A stretch of 64,000 nucleotides of DNA from Streptomyces sp. NBC_00663 (GTDB taxonomy: Bacteria > Actinomycetota > Actinomycetes > Streptomycetales > Streptomycetaceae). This document shows, piece by piece, positions 24,700-32,889 of the stretch. The notes beneath the pieces are model-generated. The model was not told the origin of the DNA. It saw only the letters and a list, made by a program, of their open reading frames with translations, and ran no database searches. The first letter of the stretch is position 1. Every line of letters starts with the position of its first letter. The DNA is taken from assembly GCF_036226885.1 (NCBI RefSeq), contig NZ_CP109027.1, forward strand, positions 4,526,001-4,590,000, in the 5' to 3' direction. Position numbers and translations under genes: made by a program.

Positions 24700-25953
24700 A
24701 TGAACATGTACGGCGAGCGCAATGAGCACCGTCCAAGTCCCAAGGCCGGGGGACGGCGCGGTCACCGGGCACGGTCCAGGACGCGGCGCATCATGATCGG
24801 CGGAGCCGCCCTCGCCACCGTCGCGGCCGGCACCGTGGCCGTGTCCTTGGCCTCGGCCGGCCAGTACGGGGCGTCCGGAGCGGGAGCCGATGGTGCCGTC
24901 TTCGTGCAGGGCAACGAACTGAACGGCAACACCATCCACGTCTTCGCACGGGACGGCCAGGGCAAGCTGAAACCCGCGGGCAGTTACGCGACGGGCGGCA
25001 GGGGCGGCGACCAGGTCGACGCCCCCACGGACTCCCTCGCCTCCCAGGGGTCCCTCGTCCACGACGACGCCTCCGGGATGCTGCTGGCGGTCAACGCGGG
25101 CAGCGGCACACTGACCGCCTTTCGTGCCGACGGAACGAAGCTTGGCCGTCGTCAGATAGTGGACACCGGCGGCGACTTCCCGTCCAGCGTCGCGGTGCGC
25201 GGCAAAATCGCGTACGTCATGAACGCGGGCGGCAAGGGCAGCGTCCAGGGCTTCCGGATCACCACGAAGGGGCTCATGCCGATACGGGGGTCTTTCCGCT
25301 CCCTCGGCTTGGCCAACGAGGCCGTACCTCGGTTCGACACCTCGCCCGGCGAGGTCGAGATCACCCCGGACAGCCGCAACCTGGTGATCACCACCAAGGG
25401 AAACAACACCATCGAGGTCTTCCCGCTGAAGAGGAACGGCCTGCCGGCCGCCGCCGAGCCGGTCGTCAACAAGTCTGCCGGCAACGTGCCGTTCGCGATC
25501 AGCTTCGACAGGTCCGGCGGGAGGATGCTGGTCGCCGAGGCCGAGAGGTCAACGGTGACCACCTACCAGGTCCGGCCGAACGGCAAGCTGAAGACCCTTC
25601 AGAAGCCGCTTGCGAACGGCCAGGAGGTGCTGTGCTGGTTGGAACGCGCGGGCGACCACTTCTACGGCGGCAACACCGGCAACTCCACCGTCACCGGGTA
25701 CCGCATGGACAAGCACGGACGGCTCGCCCTGACCAACGAGGTCGGCCTCGCCACCCCGCCCTCCTCGAAATCGCAGGGTGTCATCGACATCGCCGTGACC
25801 AAGGACGCGAAGTTCGTCTACGTCCAGAACGCCACCTCCGGAACGGTCGACGGCTTCCGCGTCGAGAAGAACGGATCCCTCACCAAGGTCACCACCACCG
25901 AGGGGCTGCCCGCGTTCGCCGAGTCCGGCATGGAAGGCATCGCCGCGATGTGA
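24700..25953 (+). CDS. Exported lactonase-type (YVTN-like) beta-propeller protein
   Basis: The product is 417 residues. ATG 24700 is preferred over ATG 24685 because AAGGAG (24688-24693) is then ideally placed. The N-terminus has a twin-arginine-like signal (SRTRRIMIGGAALATVAAG). The mature part has about seven sheets with recurring 'VFVQGNxxxGNTIHVFARDGxGKL' style units, each pairing a hydrophobic strand with an FxxDG or YRMDKHG turn. This resembles the 6-phosphogluconolactonase (Pgl) seven-bladed family. Secreted actinobacterial members have no proven substrate; the catalytic claim is not supported by visible motifs. Confidence 0.75.
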   Translation: MNMYGERNEHRPSPKAGGRRGHRARSRTRRIMIGGAALATVAAGTVAVSLASAGQYGASGAGADGAVFVQGNELNGNTIHVFARDGQGKLKPAGSYATGGRGGDQVDAPTDSLASQGSLVHDDASGMLLAVNAGSGTLTAFRADGTKLGRRQIVDTGGDFPSSVAVRGKIAYVMNAGGKGSVQGFRITTKGLMPIRGSFRSLGLANEAVPRFDTSPGEVEITPDSRNLVITTKGNNTIEVFPLKRNGLPAAAEPVVNKSAGNVPFAISFDRSGGRMLVAEAERSTVTTYQVRPNGKLKTLQKPLANGQEVLCWLERAGDHFYGGNTGNSTVTGYRMDKHGRLALTNEVGLATPPSSKSQGVIDIAVTKDAKFVYVQNATSGTVDGFRVEKNGSLTKVTTTEGLPAFAESGMEGIAAM

Positions 25954-26141
25954 CACCCGAGGCGAACGAAGCGTCGAGAGCACATCCACCGAACGGAGAC
26001 CCAGTGGACGGCCGCCCTGCCGAGATTCGGTGGGGCACTCTCCGGTGGTGCCCAGGAACTTCGGCCTCGCCACGGCCTGGCTGTTCGGGTTGAAGTCCGC
26101 GTATGCGATCCGGTAGACACGACAACAACCCACTCACCTGC

Positions 26142-26173
26142 CTGAGTTGCGCCTTTCTCCACTGGTTCGGGGC
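26142..26173. repeat. 32-bp diverged repeat, copy 2
   Basis: Begins CTGAGTTGCGCCTTTCTC; 25 of 32 positions match 16278-16309. The two copies are in the same orientation, about 9.9 kb apart. Confidence 0.4.
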
Positions 26174-26230
26174 CCGCACGCGGTGCTACCGCGGTGATTT
26201 AGCTGTCAATCAGGAGTGTTGAGTCACAAG

Positions 26231-26259
26231 TGGACACGGCACTCGCCTCTGGCTAGGCT
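26231..26259 (+). promoter_or_regulatory. Candidate sigma-70-type promoter
   Basis: TGGACA (26231-26236) and TAGGCT (26254-26259) are separated by exactly 17 bases. It would drive the secreted protein at 26549 with a leader of roughly 280 bases, or an unannotated transcript. Confidence 0.4.
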
Positions 26260-26548
26260 CGATTAACGGATGCCATACCTGAAGTAGCCGTTGCAGCGCA
26301 AGGTCGTTGGCATCGAAAGAGTGACCCTACGGGATCGGATCATCAAGGATAATCAGCGTCATTCAGTGTGATGCACTGCCGATCCCACATGCATGAATCA
26401 TGGGTCAACTACAGCCCTCAGCGGCAGGCACGCGGGTCCGCTTGACGGTGCACGTCGAAAATTCGCGGTTCACCGCTATGCCCTGCGTTTTACGCAGTGA
26501 GGCCTCTCAGCAAAGCCGTCTGACTGAAATCAGGGGCAGGAGTCTGAC

Positions 26549-26950
26549 ATGCGGAACCTCAGCCACATCAGAAGAAATGCACTCAGTTCCGTCGCGGTGG
26601 CGGCCTCGCTGACGCTCGCCGCATCCGTGGCAGCAATCGGCACGGCACACGCCGCTGTGAAGGTCACTATCACCGGAACGGTGAGCTGTGCCAAATTCGA
26701 TGATTCGACACCGAAGATAGTGACAATAACCCCCAAGAAGGGGACTGTCGGCTCGGACGAAACGCCCAGCGAGGAGCAGGTCGAGCAGTACACGATCAAG
26801 CTCACAGGAATTCCGAACAGCGGCACGACCGTCACCGCCAAGGTTGTCTGCGAAGACGATGAAGGCGACACGAATACGTACAAGGTCAAGGATGTCCCGA
26901 TCAAGAAGCCCGCGAACGGCGGCCCTGTGAACCTCAACCTTCCGGCATAG
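26549..26950 (+). CDS. Small secreted protein, unknown function
   Basis: The product is 133 residues, starting at ATG 26549 behind GCAGGAG. The Sec signal peptide spans about 35 residues and ends AHAA. The mature 97 residues are acidic and beta-rich, with two Cys (TVSCAKF and VVCEDDE) that could form one disulfide, and Ig-like alternation (VKVTITGTVSC ... TVTAKVVC). Codon use is less GC-rich than its neighbours. No family recognised. It is preceded by a long gap with a good promoter candidate and probably forms its own transcript. Confidence 0.75.
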   Translation: MRNLSHIRRNALSSVAVAASLTLAASVAAIGTAHAAVKVTITGTVSCAKFDDSTPKIVTITPKKGTVGSDETPSEEQVEQYTIKLTGIPNSGTTVTAKVVCEDDEGDTNTYKVKDVPIKKPANGGPVNLNLPA

Positions 26951-26983
26951 GTCCTGCCCGTCCCGTGCCAAACATGACGGATC

Positions 26984-27424
26984 TCAGGCCGCCTGGCCCC
27001 CGCCGTCACCCATGGTGGTTCCCCTGGCGGCCGCGTCCATGAGCTGTCCGGCCTCCGCCTGCGCCGTATCGGGGGCGATCACCAGCAGATCCCATCGGCC
27101 GTGGCCGGGCGTGAGCAGGCAGACGGTCGGTGGGGCCTGCGGATGATTGGTCAGGTGGAGGCGTACGACCTGGTTGGCGACGAGCATTCGTCCAGGGAAC
27201 GGTGACCACCCAGCACCGTTCACGGTGACGCTGCCGATCTGCCCCCAGGTCGGCGGCAGTCCGGCCAGCAGCTTGGGGAGCTCGGACGTCAGGTCGTACG
27301 AGTGGGGCCACCAGGCTCCGTCGATGAGCCGGGGCATCCGGCCGTACGACGGCTGGGCCGCCAGGCTCAGACGGACGGCTGTCGGCGAGGCGGGCGGGGG
27401 CGGGGGCGGCGGGACTGGGGACAT
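26984..27424 (-). CDS. DUF5994 family protein, copy 1
   Basis: The product is 146 residues, starting at ATG 27424 behind AGGGAG. A Pro-rich start (PVPPPPPPPASP) is followed by the DUF5994 pattern: RLSLAA, GAWWPHSYDLTSELPKLLAG, WGQIGSVTVN, W-x-PFPGRMLVANQVVRL and a C-terminal DLLVIAPDTA. It is a small soluble actinobacterial family of unknown function. A paralogue lies at 28054-28449 with an unrelated small gene between them, all on the minus strand, suggesting a local duplication and a possible stress-related operon. Confidence 0.8.
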   Translation of the reverse strand: MSPVPPPPPPPASPTAVRLSLAAQPSYGRMPRLIDGAWWPHSYDLTSELPKLLAGLPPTWGQIGSVTVNGAGWSPFPGRMLVANQVVRLHLTNHPQAPPTVCLLTPGHGRWDLLVIAPDTAQAEAGQLMDAAARGTTMGDGGGQAA

Positions 27425-27552
27425 GAGAACTCCCTGGTGGCGGCAGTGGGGCTGCGCAGCGGGCTGCGGGGCCTCGCCTCGGTCCGAACAGTGCGGCCGG
27501 GATCAGGGGCTGCGCCTCTTCGGCGGTCGTGGGGCGGGGCAGCACGAACAGA

Positions 27553-27575
27553 CGGTCGGTCGGTCGGTCGGTCGG
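27553..27575. repeat. CGGT tetranucleotide tandem repeat
   Basis: Five perfect CGGT units plus a partial one lie 128 bp upstream of the DUF5994 copy 1 start. Such runs slip during replication, so the copy number may vary between strains. Confidence 0.7.
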
Positions 27576-27616
27576 ACAGACGGTGGACGGACGGAGACGC
27601 GAAGGGATGCGGGCCC

Positions 27617-27931
27617 TCAGTCGGTCTCGTCCGCGTGGGCCTGGTCGGCCGATGGCCTGCTGGTGTTGAGCCAGGAGCGGAGCGGGTCCGCGGTGTGCGG
27701 GTCGCCGGTGTGTGCCGTGTCCAGCGTCAGGTGCAGCCGGGTCCCGGTCCCCGGGTGGCTCGCGGGGTAGCTTCGCTGCTCGCCGCCGGTGAACAGGGTG
27801 CGGAGCGCGTCCGCGACGAGCCTGGCCGCTTCCGGGTCCTCGGCGACGATGCGGACCTCCACCCTGCTCCGCGCGGTCGGTCCGCCCGGCTCGGTGGGGT
27901 GCGTGGCTTCGGATGTCGTACGGGGTGCCAT
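27617..27931 (-). CDS. Small protein beside the DUF5994 pair, unknown
   Basis: The product is 104 residues from ATG 27931. The first 25 residues are polar and disordered. Residues 26-50 (RVEVRIVAEDPEAARLVADA) read as a beta-alpha unit, followed by LRTLFTGGEQRSYPASHPG and a strand LHLTLDTAH. The pattern 'VRIVAEDPxxAxxVAxALR' suggests a small ferredoxin-like fold, but no family is recognised. It lies between the two DUF5994 genes on the same strand. Confidence 0.6.
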   Translation of the reverse strand: MAPRTTSEATHPTEPGGPTARSRVEVRIVAEDPEAARLVADALRTLFTGGEQRSYPASHPGTGTRLHLTLDTAHTGDPHTADPLRSWLNTSRPSADQAHADETD

Positions 27932-28053
27932 GGCGGGACCTGCCCCGGACCTCAGCGGCCCGTGTCGCGGTGCGGCCGAGGACGAGACCGGTCCGAACAC
28001 CGGTGTACGACGTGCCCGCGGCCCCTCCACCGTACTCCCCGCCGAGGACCTGC

Positions 28054-28449
28054 TCAGAGGCCGTACGACGCCACGGCCGCCATCAGGTACTCGGCGTCCG
28101 CCGCCGCCAGCTCCGGCGGTACGACCAGCAGGTCCCGTCCGCCCTGGTCCGCGTCGAGCAGACACACCGTGTACCGGCGCCGCCAGAGGGACTGCCTGCG
28201 CAGTCGTACGACGTGGTGGCCGACGAGGATCCGGCCCGGCGACTCCGCCCACATCTGCGTGCTCACGGTGACGCCGACGATCTTTCCCCAGTCCGGGGGC
28301 AAGGCGCCGATCAGCGGCGGGAGTTCGGTCAGCAGATTGCGGCAGCGGGGCCACCATGCCCCGTCGACGTGCAACGACACCGCGGCGCGCGGCGCCAGCC
28401 GCAGCCGGGCCGCGGGCAGGGAGGGCGGGGGCTGGAGGACGGCGGCCAT
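28054..28449 (-). CDS. DUF5994 family protein, copy 2
   Basis: The product is 131 residues, starting at ATG 28449 behind AGGAGCG; the longer upstream frame is basic leader sequence. It shares with copy 1 the signature RLRLAPRAAVSLHVDGAWWP, then LLTELPPLIGALPPDWGKIV, PGRILVGHHVVRLRR and a closing DLLVVPPELA. Length and motif order are the family norm. Function unknown; cytoplasmic. The two copies are clearly diverged, so the duplication is old or they arrived separately. Confidence 0.8.
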   Translation of the reverse strand: MAAVLQPPPSLPAARLRLAPRAAVSLHVDGAWWPRCRNLLTELPPLIGALPPDWGKIVGVTVSTQMWAESPGRILVGHHVVRLRRQSLWRRRYTVCLLDADQGGRDLLVVPPELAAADAEYLMAAVASYGL

Positions 28450-28707
28450 CGAGGCGCTCCTGTCTGGGGCGGCGACCGGTGGACGCCGCCCGGGTGTCCG
28501 CGGCGGACCACGGGACGAGAGGACGGCCCGGCGTACGACATGCCCTCGGCTTCCCACCGTAACTCCGCCTACTGGGAAAGGATCCGCCGCCGACGTGCAC
28601 ATCTCCGGGCGGCGTCGGAGGGCTCTCTCTTCAGTTCCGTGCGGGCTGAATGGCCTTGCGGAGACGGGAGTTGAGGTGGACGGGTGCGTGGTGCTGACCG
28701 GTCGGCG

Positions 28708-29301
28708 TCAAGGGCTGAGGACCAGGGCCAGGCGCAGGGCGGGCGGGTTCGCTCCGGAGCCGCCCGGGACGCCCCGCCAGCCCCAGGAACGCAGGGCCTG
28801 AAGCATCCGGGTGTCCCCTCGGCACACGAGCGTGACGCCGAGGGCCGCGCCGTGGTCGTGCAGCAGCCTCTGTTGTAGGCGCCGGGCCAGGTTCCAGTCG
28901 CGGCCCTGGTACTGCCGGCTCACCTCGGGCGGGACGACGATCTCGGGGATGGCGAAGAGGCGGCCCGCGGCCGCGAGAGGGAACAGGCCCGTCGGCAGGT
29001 ACGCACCGAGCCCCTCCCCCTGGCACCCCGCGCCCCGCACGGGAAATCCGTAGGCCAGTCCCGTCGGGTCGGTGTTCCCGGCGAGCAGCAGGGCGAAGCC
29101 GGGCCGCCGTTCGGCGGCCGCCAGGCGCCGCAGGAAGCGGGCACGAGACGCCTCGCCCCCGTCCGAGCTGTGCGCGTACACCTCGCCCAGTTCCTGTATG
29201 CGGTCGGCGATCTGACATCGGGTCAGCGGGCGCAGTACCGCCCCTGCCCAGGGTGACGCGCCCCGTTCCCTGCTCGGCGGCTCCGGCATGTGCGCGGCCA
29301 T
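28708..29301 (-). CDS. GNAT-fold acetyltransferase-like protein
   Basis: The product is 197 residues from ATG 29301 (alternative ATG 29289). An N-terminal Pro/Arg-rich segment is followed by LTRCQIADRIQELGEVY, a beta strand with GFALLLAGN, the core EIVVPPEVSRQYQGRDWNLA (strand 4 plus the acetyl-CoA loop, here QYQGRDWN in place of RxxGxG/A), a helix ARRLQQRLL, and a C-terminal strand LVCRGDTRMLQALRSWGW typical of GNAT enzymes. Substrate unknown. The atypical loop could weaken CoA binding. Minus strand, downstream of nothing obvious. Confidence 0.6.
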   Translation of the reverse strand: MAAHMPEPPSRERGASPWAGAVLRPLTRCQIADRIQELGEVYAHSSDGGEASRARFLRRLAAAERRPGFALLLAGNTDPTGLAYGFPVRGAGCQGEGLGAYLPTGLFPLAAAGRLFAIPEIVVPPEVSRQYQGRDWNLARRLQQRLLHDHGAALGVTLVCRGDTRMLQALRSWGWRGVPGGSGANPPALRLALVLSP

Positions 29302-29534
29302 GACGCGAATCCCTGCTCCGGGGGCGGACGCGACCGTCCCGGCATCGTCGCTCGCCGGGACGGCGCCGGCGACGGAGCCGGCGCACGCGAGTTCCTCGGC
29401 CCTTCCACCGTACTCCGGGCCGGACGGCCTTCCGGGCGCCGTCGCTTCCCGGGCTGGGAGGTCGATGTCTTCCGTTGTTTCATCCAGTGATGCGAGTTCG
29501 ATCCCCGTGGCCCGAGGGCGGGATGATGGCCGCT

Positions 29535-29978
29535 ATGCGTATCCGCATCGACGCCGTCGACCTGCCCGGCCCCGGCGACCCCGCCCGCGGCAACCTTTAC
29601 GTCGCCGTCCAACGCCGCGACCGTCCTGCCGAAGTCCTCGCGCCACAGCCCGGCGACGGACCGTCCGCGACCTGGACCCTGGAGTGCACCGCGAGCGCCT
29701 CGCCGACCGGCACCGAGGTCAAAGGCCCCTATGTACAGGACCGTCTGGGCCGGCGGTTCATCTATCTGTCGTGGGGCACGGTCGACGAGTCGGGCACCTT
29801 CACGATGTTCCGCCGCGCCAAGCTCATGCTCGACGTCATCCCCGCCGACGTACTCGCCGCGGCCGCCCGCGACGGGCTGCTGATCGGACACCTCGGTCTG
29901 ACCGACGCACAGGGCGGGCCCCTGTGCGCACGCGTCGAGCCCCCTCACATCACCTGGACCGCCGCACGGGCCGGCTAG
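29535..29978 (+). CDS. DUF5990 family protein
   Basis: The product is 147 residues starting at ATG 29535 (MRIRIDAVDLPG), the usual beginning for this family; ATGs at 29523 and 29475 are possible but would add atypical residues. Conserved features are NLYVAVQRRDRP near the start, the central VKGPYVQDRLGRRFIYLSWG and a MFRRAKLMLD helix. It is a small actinobacterial cytoplasmic protein, possibly hotdog- or lipocalin-like, of unknown function. Encoded alone, divergent from the acetyltransferase-like gene. Confidence 0.75.
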   Translation: MRIRIDAVDLPGPGDPARGNLYVAVQRRDRPAEVLAPQPGDGPSATWTLECTASASPTGTEVKGPYVQDRLGRRFIYLSWGTVDESGTFTMFRRAKLMLDVIPADVLAAAARDGLLIGHLGLTDAQGGPLCARVEPPHITWTAARAG

Positions 29979-30179
29979 GGCGGACTTCGTCGGCGCGGAG
30001 GAATATCTACATCCGCGAAGTAAGAAATAGGCACGGCACCCGGCGAGTATTCCTCGACCGCCGACCCGAGCAGAATTACTGACCGAACAGAGTCGCTCGC
30101 ACCATGCTAACGTCGTAGTCAGTTGCAGGTGTGGTTGCCAGAAGGTTCATTTCCCGACGGTCCAATCAGCACGGCGACG

Positions 30180-30204
30180 CGGAATTCGCACAGGGCGAAT
30201 TCCG
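30180..30204 (+). promoter_or_regulatory. Perfect hairpin in the cold-shock gene leader
   Basis: CGGAATTCGC (30180-30189) pairs perfectly with GCGAATTCCG (30195-30204) across ACAGG, ending 14 bases before the GAAGGAG ribosome site of the cold-shock gene. Cold-shock mRNAs often use structured leaders, so this may control message stability or translation. Confidence 0.5.
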
Positions 30205-30230
30205 GGCTTCGTCTCCGAAGGAGAAATGAC

Positions 30231-30434
30231 ATGGCTACTGGCACCGTGAAGTGGTTCAACGCGGAAAAGGGCTTCGGCTTCATCGAGCAGGACGGCGGCG
30301 GCGCCGACGTCTTCGCCCACTACTCGAACATCGCCGCCCAGGGCTTCCGTGAGCTGCTGGAAGGCCAGAAGGTGTCGTTCGACATCGCGCAGGGCCAGAA
30401 GGGCCCGACCGCCGAGAACATCGTTCCCGCCTGA
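30231..30434 (+). CDS. Cold-shock protein (CspA family)
   Basis: The product is 67 residues, starting at ATG 30231 behind GAAGGAG. It is a complete cold-shock OB fold with RNP1 KGFGFI and RNP2 VFAHYS motifs and the MATGTVKWFNAEKGFG start. It binds single-stranded RNA/DNA as a chaperone during cold or growth transitions. A long leader with a hairpin and a strong terminator at 30459-30495 surround it, so it can be made alone, but the DEAD-box helicase follows on the same strand, as in other Streptomyces where the two RNA-remodelling functions are neighbours. Confidence 0.95.
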   Translation: MATGTVKWFNAEKGFGFIEQDGGGADVFAHYSNIAAQGFRELLEGQKVSFDIAQGQKGPTAENIVPA

Positions 30435-30458
30435 CACCGGCAGCAACGCATACTTCGC

Positions 30459-30495
30459 AGCTGGGGCCCGCACCTTTGGGGTGCGGGCCCCAGCT
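30459..30495 (+). terminator. Terminator of the cold-shock gene
   Basis: A 16-bp perfect stem (AGCTGGGGCCCGCACC with its complement 30480-30495) and five-base loop lie 24 bp after the cold-shock stop. Confidence 0.8.
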
Positions 30496-30632
30496 CGCTG
30501 CATTTCAGAGCGCGTTGACGATCAACTCGACGCCCGTCGTTTCAGGCTCGTTCTCGCGATTCTCTGCGCCTTTCATATCGCTGCGGAAATTCCTTGGTAC
30601 GTGCCTACGCTCCACATCGAGGAAGGTTCCGC

Positions 30633-32126
30633 TTGAACCGCGCACGCACCGCCCGCACAGCCCGCACCTACGACCGCTCCTGGGATTCTGCCGCCGAGCG
30701 CTCGAACGCTCCCCGGCGTACCAGGAACCACGGACGCCGCCCGGCCGCACCCCAGGGCGAGTTCGCGCTGCCGGTGACGATCACGCCCGCGCTGCCCGCC
30801 GTCGAGTCGTTCGCCGACCTCGCCCTGCCGGGACCGCTGCTGGCCACGCTCGGCCGCGAGGGCATGACCGTGCCGTTCCCCATCCAGGGGGCGACCCTGC
30901 CGAACTCCCTCGCCGGACGTGATGTGCTCGGCCGCGGCCGTACCGGCTCGGGCAAGACCCTGGCCTTCGGCCTCGCCGTGCTGGCCCGTACAGCGGGTCG
31001 GCGCGCGGAGCCACGGCGGCCGCTCGCCCTGGTCCTGGTCCCCACCCGCGAACTCGCCCAGCAGGTGACCGACGCGCTCACCCCGTACGCCCGCTCCGTG
31101 CGGCTGCGGCTGACGACCGTGGTCGGCGGGATGTCCATCGGCAGGCAGGCCGGTGCGCTGCGGGCCGGTGCGGAGGTCGTCGTCGCGACGCCGGGACGGC
31201 TCAAGGACCTCATCGGCCGGGGCGACTGCCGGCTGGACGACGTCGCCGTCACCGTCCTCGACGAGGCCGACCAGATGGCCGATATGGGCTTCATGCCGCA
31301 GGTCACCGCCCTGCTCGACCAGGTGCGCCCCGAAGGGCAGCGGATGCTCTTCTCCGCCACCCTGGACCGCAACGTCGACCTGCTCGTCCGCCGATACCTG
31401 AGCGACCCGGTGGTCCACTCCGTCGATCCCTCCGCGGGAGCGGTCACCACGATGGAGCACCACGTGTTCCATGTGCACGAGGCGGACAAGGACCGGACGA
31501 CCACCGAGATCGCGGCACGGGACGGCCGGGTGATCATGTTCCTGGACACCAAGCACGCCGTGGACCGGCTCACCGAGCGCCTGCTGAGGAGCGGCGTCCG
31601 CGCCACGTCCCTGCACGGCGGCAAGTCCCAGCCGCAGCGCACGCGGACCCTCGCCCAGTTCAAGAGCGGACATGTGACGGTCCTGGTGGCGACCAACGTC
31701 GCGGCGCGCGGGATCCACGTCGACCACCTCGACCTGGTCGTCAACGTCGATCCGCCCACCGACCACAAGGACTACCTGCACCGCGGCGGCCGTACCGCCC
31801 GTGCCGGGGAGTCCGGCAGCGTCGTCACCCTGGTGACTCCCGGGCAGCGTCGCGGCATGAGCCGGCTGATGGCCGCGGCCGGCATCACCCCCCACATCAC
31901 CCCGGTACGTTCGGGTGAGGCGGAACTGAGCCGCATCACCGGGGCCCAGGCCCCGTCCGGTGTCCCGGTCGTCATCACCGCGCCCCCCGCGGAGCGTCCC
32001 CGCCGCGCCGCGTCCTCCGGGGCCCCCTCGTCCCGGAGCCGCCGCGACCGCCCCGCCCAGGGACGCGCCGGCGGACGCGCCGGGCGGCGCAGGGAGCAGC
32101 GGCCCGCCTTGGACCCGGCCGCGTAG
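30633..32126 (+). CDS. DEAD-box RNA helicase
   Basis: The product is 497 residues. TTG 30633 is chosen as start because GAGGAAGG (30616-30623) is well placed; TTG 30594 lacks a ribosome site. All DEAD-box motifs are present: Q-motif (FPIQGATLPNSLAG), I (RTGSGKT), Ia (PTRELAQQ), II as DEAD in VLDEADQM, III (SAT), IV (VIMFLDT), V (VATNVAARGIHVDHL) and VI (HRGGRTARAG). A basic Arg-rich N-tail and a long Arg/Ala-rich C-tail (residues ~440-497) likely bind RNA. It unwinds structured RNA with ATP, probably with the adjacent cold-shock protein. Confidence 0.93.
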   Translation: MNRARTARTARTYDRSWDSAAERSNAPRRTRNHGRRPAAPQGEFALPVTITPALPAVESFADLALPGPLLATLGREGMTVPFPIQGATLPNSLAGRDVLGRGRTGSGKTLAFGLAVLARTAGRRAEPRRPLALVLVPTRELAQQVTDALTPYARSVRLRLTTVVGGMSIGRQAGALRAGAEVVVATPGRLKDLIGRGDCRLDDVAVTVLDEADQMADMGFMPQVTALLDQVRPEGQRMLFSATLDRNVDLLVRRYLSDPVVHSVDPSAGAVTTMEHHVFHVHEADKDRTTTEIAARDGRVIMFLDTKHAVDRLTERLLRSGVRATSLHGGKSQPQRTRTLAQFKSGHVTVLVATNVAARGIHVDHLDLVVNVDPPTDHKDYLHRGGRTARAGESGSVVTLVTPGQRRGMSRLMAAAGITPHITPVRSGEAELSRITGAQAPSGVPVVITAPPAERPRRAASSGAPSSRSRRDRPAQGRAGGRAGRRREQRPALDPAA

Positions 32127-32176
32127 CGGAGTCGGCCAAAGCCCACCCCTCTCTCACCCCTTTTCTGGAGGCAGCT

Positions 32177-32452
32177 TTGACACCGGTCCAGACGCAGCGA
32201 CAACCGGCGGTTCGCTCCACGACGAGCGCGGTCAACGACATGAACGGGGCCGGACCCCGGGTCCGGGACGACATGACCGTCGAGGTCGCCCTGTCCCTCA
32301 TGACCGGCGCCCGTGTCGAGTACCTCCTGCTGTGCGACGGGGACGACCAGTGCACGGGCTCGATCACCCGGGCCGAACTCGCCGTTCACCGCGGCAGTTC
32401 CAGGTACACGGACCGGCTCCGTCTACGGGACGTCCTCACCCTCTCCCGCTGA
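32177..32452 (+). CDS. Small single CBS-like domain protein
   Basis: The product is 91 residues from TTG 32177 behind CTGGAGGC. Residues 30-90 read as one CBS motif: MTVEVALSLMTGARVEYLLL, CDGDDQCTGSITRAEL, and a closing LRLRDVLTL. CBS domains normally pair to bind adenosyl ligands, so a single copy would have to dimerise. It sits between the helicase (50 bp) and the SCO5918-type gene (49 bp) on one strand, an arrangement I recall from other Streptomyces cold-shock loci. A regulatory role is inferred. Confidence 0.7.
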   Translation: MTPVQTQRQPAVRSTTSAVNDMNGAGPRVRDDMTVEVALSLMTGARVEYLLLCDGDDQCTGSITRAELAVHRGSSRYTDRLRLRDVLTLSR

Positions 32453-32501
32453 TCCGCCTCACTCCGGTCAGCCCGTTTCTCCTTCTCTCTGTGAGGGCCT
32501 C

Positions 32502-32840
32502 ATGCGCTGTGTCATCGCCCGGTATCCCTTCGATCTGAGCAAGAGCGGAGTGCTGGCCTCGATGAAGGGCGTCACGCCCGAGATCGTCACGGGTGAGTCC
32601 GTGACCATCGGCCGCCGCCGCTACCCCGTCAAGCAGGTGGGCGAGGTCGTCACCCGACAGGACCGCCGCGATTTCACCGGCGGCGAGGTCGTCCGGGCCA
32701 TGGCCCGTCTCGGCTTCACCTGCCATGCCCACCCCGACGCCACGCCGGTGCGGGTAGCCGCTCCGCTCGCCGCTTCGTCGGTCGCCGCTTCGCTCGCCGC
32801 CTCGTCGGCACTGCTGGGCGGCGCCCATCTGGACGAATGA
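32502..32840 (+). CDS. SCO5918-family protein, unknown function
   Basis: The product is 112 residues, starting at ATG 32502 behind GTGAGGG. The N-terminal 75 residues follow the pattern I recall for the Streptomyces family named after SCO5918: MRCVIARYPFDLSKSGVL, ESVTIGRRRYPVKQVGEVVT, RQDRRDFTGGEVVRAM and LGFTCH. The tail is low-complexity Ala/Ser. Cytoplasmic, no catalytic motif. It is the last gene of the csp-helicase-CBS run, followed by two terminator-like hairpins. Confidence 0.75.
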   Translation: MRCVIARYPFDLSKSGVLASMKGVTPEIVTGESVTIGRRRYPVKQVGEVVTRQDRRDFTGGEVVRAMARLGFTCHAHPDATPVRVAAPLAASSVAASLAASSALLGGAHLDE

Positions 32841-32856
32841 GGACGGGAAGAATGAG

Positions 32857-32879
32857 GACGGGCGGCTGAACCGCCCGTC
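32857..32879 (+). terminator. Hairpin after the SCO5918-type gene
   Basis: GACGGGCGG (32857-32865) pairs with CCGCCCGTC (32871-32879) across CTGAA, 16 bp after the stop. Confidence 0.6.
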
Positions 32880-32889
32880 GGATTCACAT

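Larger units (their letters stand above)
25954..26548. other. 595-base intergenic region with a promoter and a repeat
   Basis: No gene is supported here. The region is AT-richer than its surroundings. It contains the second copy of the 32-bp diverged repeat (26142-26173) and a well-spaced promoter-like pair at 26231-26259. Short frames in 25954-26100 lack start and ribosome-site support and look like decayed sequence. Confidence 0.45.
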
